Positions 34,901-36,869 of a stretch of DNA of 36,869 bases are shown in pieces; position 1 is the first letter of the stretch; each line of letters opens with the position of its first letter. Below the pieces are notes generated by a model. The model was not told where the DNA came from. It saw nothing but the letters and a program-made list of their open reading frames with translations, and made no database searches. The position numbers and the translations under genes are program-made. Source of the stretch: CAYMRB01 sp964392615 (GTDB lineage Bacteria > Planctomycetota > UBA8108); NCBI GenBank assembly GCA_964392615.1, contig CAYMRB010000039.1, forward strand, positions 1 through 36,869, in the 5' to 3' direction.

Positions 34901-36117
34901 GGAATGGTGATCTCCGGAAACCGCCAGCGGTCCAAATCCTCGGTCGTGTCGGTCAGAAAGTAGCCCGCGAGATCGAGCGCTGTCGCGTTCGGGTTGCGAA
35001 TCTCGATCCAGTCGGACGATGCCCCGTCGCCGTCGACGATCGTGCCGTCGTTGGCGGCCTGGAATTCGCTGATCTGCGGCGGCAAGAGCTGTCCGCCCAC
35101 GATCACCTGCACGCTGGCCGTGCGCGCAAGATCGCCGGCACTCGCGGTCAGCGTGTAGACGGTCGTGTTGACGGGCGCCACGTCGATGCTGCCGCTTCCA
35201 TCGACCGTACGGTCGTCGACCGACCCGACGTCCGGGGCGATCGACACGCTATCGACGTTCTCTACGGTCCACGACAGCCTCGAGGTGTCGCCGCGCGCGA
35301 TGGCGCTCGGCTCCGCCGCGAACGATGCGATGGTCGGCTGCGGGCCAGCGATGCTCGCGAACGACGCGTCGATCTCGTCGGCATCGAGAGCGGTGTCGTA
35401 GACGTTCAGCAGCGCGATCTCGCCGCGAAACTGCGTCAAGCCCGCGGGACTGGCGCCGCCTGCCTCGGTGCGGCCGCCGAGATTGTTGTGACTGGCGCCG
35501 AGCGCGCCGCTGCCCCAATTGAAGAGCGACGCGCCGTTGCCGCCGCGGCCGACGGGACCCTCGGCGCGCAGCGCCGCGCGCCCGCCCCCCGCGCCGCGCA
35601 CCGACAAGGTGATCGCGCCGCCGGTCGCGGCGAGCGCCGCGCCCCAGATCCCGAAGTCCGCCACGTCGCAGGCCGCCCGCGGGCCCGGCCTGTCGAAGCG
35701 TCGCGTGTTTCCCGTGCTATTGAGAAAGCGCACCGAGGTCGACGTGATCAGGAACGACGAGCCGTTCTGACCGCCGCCTGTCTCGAAGATGACCTGGTGG
35801 TTGCCATCGAGGGAGCCCGGGCGCACCCAGACCTCGAACGTCGTGTCACCGCCGGGAAACGCGGCGGTCGAGCCGCCGGACGCGGACGTCGCCGGATCGA
35901 GTCGGTACGCGGCGGTGAATCGAGTCGCCGCACTGTCGATTGCAGCGTGCGCGCAGCGGCTCAGAGTCCAGTGGCGCGTACCGACGCCGTCAAGGAACGA
36001 GTCCGCTGTCTGCCCCGGCGCGTCCGCGGAATAGCTGTGGACCAGATCGGCCCGTAGCCCAGCCGGAACGGCCAGCAGGGAGAGAATCAAGGTGGTTGCG
36101 AGCGAACCGTTAGGCAT
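31909..36117 (-). CDS. Secreted CotH-kinase multidomain surface protein
   Basis: A 1402-residue protein from ATG 36117, with signal peptide MPNGSLATTLILSLLAVPAG. Domains in order: LamG/concanavalin-like (about 30-255), Ig-like (about 260-342), lamin-tail domain 1 (about 345-490), chitobiase C-terminal-like Ig fold 1 (VRYTLDGSEPTAD, about 505-585), CotH kinase (about 630-1000), chitobiase-like fold 2 (IYFALDGSDP, about 1060-1140), lamin-tail domain 2 (about 1145-1290), and a dockerin-like module (about 1320-1402) with the variant loops DFTQDNQLDITDAI and DASGDDQVDLTDAV. The CotH part has GNDDWDGHNWY and FFCWDSE (D904), the expected metal and catalytic neighbourhood. CotH proteins are atypical protein kinases; here it would act outside the cytoplasm. 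The start codon lies directly next to hairpin repeat copy 2. Confidence 0.92.
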   Translation of the reverse strand: MPNGSLATTLILSLLAVPAGLRADLVHSYSADAPGQTADSFLDGVGTRHWTLSRCAHAAIDSAATRFTAAYRLDPATSASGGSTAAFPGGDTTFEVWVRPGSLDGNHQVIFETGGGQNGSSFLITSTSVRFLNSTGNTRRFDRPGPRAACDVADFGIWGAALAATGGAITLSVRGAGGGRAALRAEGPVGRGGNGASLFNWGSGALGASHNNLGGRTEAGGASPAGLTQFRGEIALLNVYDTALDADEIDASFASIAGPQPTIASFAAEPSAIARGDTSRLSWTVENVDSVSIAPDVGSVDDRTVDGSGSIDVAPVNTTVYTLTASAGDLARTASVQVIVGGQLLPPQISEFQAANDGTIVDGDGASSDWIEIRNPNATALDLAGYFLTDTTEDLDRWRFPEITIPPLEHLLVFASGRDVARDIFDAGGHPHTTFRLSAGGEYLALVAPDGIAVVSEYAPTFPPQFEDVSFGIDAAGQRGYFVDPTPGGPNGRVGIGFVGPPTFSIDSGYFDDALSVEITPAEPESSVRYTLDGSEPTADADGAAGHGELLDGPIRISTTAVLRAVAYRDDYWPSDVETRTFVFPEDVVAQPNDPPGYPSAWAGVPADYEMDPDVVGEDDLFGGAYRDTIVADLLSLPAISLVMDREHLFGASGIYDNARSEGVAWERPGAVELIDPDGEEDGFRVNCGVRMQGGSSRSPNYPKHSFRLLFKREYGPGKLRYPLFANQPEGDEATEEYDTVILRAGFNNSWTHWHWYQCPRAQYIRDQWIRDSQLAMGSPSPHGRYVHLYLNGLYWGVYNLVERPSGPFAAAYHGGEREDYDVQNVNAAVDGNLTAWNRMMSIAEGGVADAASYAAIREYLDVDNLIDYMLLNFYVGNDDWDGHNWYAGRRREDGAGYRFFCWDSELIISRHQNNPPPPQPDFDIILRRDRTGLNNNNKPSRLYTRLRANAEFRLRFADRVWYHMFHDGVLTTERSIERWLARHEQIWQAVVAESARWGDYRRDVHQHANYTPEDYDLFHRDEHYVAYQEWLLGTYFPQRRNIYLGQLRARGLFPTLEPPRLTPWSAAVPPGEIVELEMATDDGTIYFALDGSDPRLEGGDVAPDAEVYDAPISIDGTTTVKARTLLRGEWSPLAETLFATDISALRITEIMYHPRRSEAENAPDADDFEFLEILNTSAADVDLTGVRLTGAVRFDFSSGAVPRLAPGERVVLARDLLDFAERYDLAQILVAGEYDGNLSNGGEEIVVRDARGDAVLRIEYDDAWYPTTDGLGHSLQLVDPALDPQQLSTRDAWRPSGPVDGTPGFPDVPAILEGWQLPSDFTQDNQLDITDAIALLGYLFQGGPDLPCDGAVELLDASGDDQVDLTDAVVVLQYLFQGGPPPAAGADCVRIANCPDACVAE

Positions 36118-36118
36118 T

Positions 36119-36192
36119 GTCGAGTTCTGGCGACGAAGAGGCCGGCCGAGATGGCCGCCGTCGCGCCGAATTGCTTTCTTCGATGGGCTGCC
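36119..36192 (-). repeat. Hairpin repeat element, copy 2 (REP/MITE-like)
   Basis: On the minus strand, 36190-36146 aligns without gaps to 22580-22624 of copy 1: CAGCCC, a 10-base spacer, then a 29-base core with 24 identities, four of the five changes being transitions. The distal arm is more diverged and ends against the CotH start codon. It is non-coding. The outer boundary is approximate. Confidence 0.55.
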
Positions 36193-36266
36193 AAAGCGGC
36201 CGCCCCGCCGTTCGCGAACGAACGACGGGGCGGCGCTCATGCGACTCGCATCGGCTGAGCGATGCG

Positions 36267-36869
36267 TTACGGACAGAGCTCCTCCGGGTAGTTGCAGTCC
36301 CCGAGCTCGTCGGCCGTCGGATCTTCACCGCAGGCCATCGTGCCCGGATCCGGCGGCGCGTCGCCGCCGAGGAACAGGAAGTTCAGGATGTAGATACCGG
36401 AGCTGACGGTGATGCTACCCTCGTCGCCGGCATCGGCGGCATCCGGACAGACCGGCGCCTCGCCGCCGAGGAACAGGAACGAGAAGATGAACTGACCATC
36501 AGCGATGTTCAGCTCGCCGTCGCCATTGGCGTCGCCGCGCAGGAAGCCCGACACGTCGCAGGCATCTCCGATGCCGTTGTCGTTCTCGTCGGCCTGGTCC
36601 TCGTTGTCGGCCGTCGGACAGTTGTCGCAGGCGTCGCCGTGGCTGTCGCCGTCGCTGTTCTCCTGGCCTTCGTTGTCGGTCGCCGGACAGTTGTCGCAGG
36701 CGTCGCCGAGGGTATCGCCGTCGCCGTTCTCCTGACCGTCGTTGTCGACCGCCGGGCAGTTGTCACAGGCGTCGCCGACCGAGTCGCCGTCGCCGTTCTC
36801 CTGACCGTCGTTGTCGACCGCCGGGCAGTTGTCGCACGCGTCGCCGACCCCGTCGCCGACGCTATAGGC
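36267..36869 (-). CDS. Thrombospondin type 3 repeat protein with dockerin-like tail, N-terminus beyond window
   Basis: The frame is open from the right edge to a TAA at 36267-36269 (200 codons visible), so the 5' part is missing. It begins inside calcium-binding thrombospondin type 3-like repeats: four 23-residue units, each opening with DACDNCP and containing DNDGQENGDGD or a variant (36567-36842), then the dockerin-like module, GDANGDGELNIADGQFI with FLFLGG twice. The second loop (DAGDEGSITVSSGI) has lost most calcium ligands. The tail CGEDPTADELGDC ends the protein. Such repeats form Ca-stabilised extracellular rods in large surface proteins. The catalytic or binding domain, if any, is upstream and not visible. 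Confidence 0.88.
   Translation of the reverse strand, partial: AYSVGDGVGDACDNCPAVDNDGQENGDGDSVGDACDNCPAVDNDGQENGDGDTLGDACDNCPATDNEGQENSDGDSHGDACDNCPTADNEDQADENDNGIGDACDVSGFLRGDANGDGELNIADGQFIFSFLFLGGEAPVCPDAADAGDEGSITVSSGIYILNFLFLGGDAPPDPGTMACGEDPTADELGDCNYPEELCP
36567..36842 (-). repeat. Four tandem 69-base repeats (TSP3 units)
   Basis: The period is exactly 69 bases. The two units nearest the right edge share about 50 consecutive identical bases, so the duplication is recent. The unit furthest downstream is the most diverged. Copy number may continue beyond the edge. Confidence 0.85.

Noticed and set aside
33853..36057. 734-codon plus-strand frame over the CotH gene
   Set aside because: Antisense artefact; the minus-strand frame carries recognisable CotH and lamin-tail domains.

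Overview
The window is high-GC DNA that looks like a chromosome segment of a Planctomycetota bacterium or a close relative. This is an inference from gene content: a WD40-repeat Ser/Thr kinase next to a planctomycete-type ECF sigma factor, many large secreted multidomain proteins, the Ca-loop phrase DCNDNGVADDEDI followed by DLNGNGLPDEC, and a dockerin-like tail with the phrase FLFLGG. I saw no rRNA, tRNA, CRISPR array, insertion sequence or phage gene.

Layout. 1-1863 (-) is a HYR-repeat secreted protein cut by the left edge. 2136-2660 (+) is a DUF501 protein. 2682-4049 (-) is a secreted beta-helix protein. 4153-5601 (-) is an NtrC-type sigma-54 response regulator. From 5920 to 20179 all genes are on the + strand: a HEAT-repeat protein, a small protein ending in Gly-Gly that resembles the MoaD/ThiS/ubiquitin beta-grasp fold, a DUF4132/MolR-type protein 13 bases behind it, a kinase with 14 WD40 repeats, an ECF sigma factor, and a 1619-residue secreted PKD/CARDB protein. 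From 29502 back to 20195 (-) run a giant polytopic membrane protein, PspA, a possible 59-residue protein overlapping the pspA stop, a multi-TM histidine kinase, and a secreted protein with an internal dockerin-like module. The right end holds a secreted PHB-depolymerase-like esterase (29860-31878, +), a 1402-residue CotH-kinase surface protein (31909-36117, -), and the C-terminus of a thrombospondin-type-3 repeat protein (36267-36869, -) cut by the right edge.

Themes. Six secreted proteins carry the same dockerin-like module at N-terminal, central or C-terminal positions, with no cohesin in view, so they probably share an attachment or export mechanism. The regulatory genes (sigma-54 regulator, NtrB-like kinase, STK, ECF sigma) surround them. 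The best candidate for an undescribed system is the coupled pair at 7742-11249: a GG-tailed ubiquitin-like or sulfur-carrier-like protein and a DUF4132 protein. A pair of diverged hairpin repeats lies just upstream of two of the dockerin-bearing genes.
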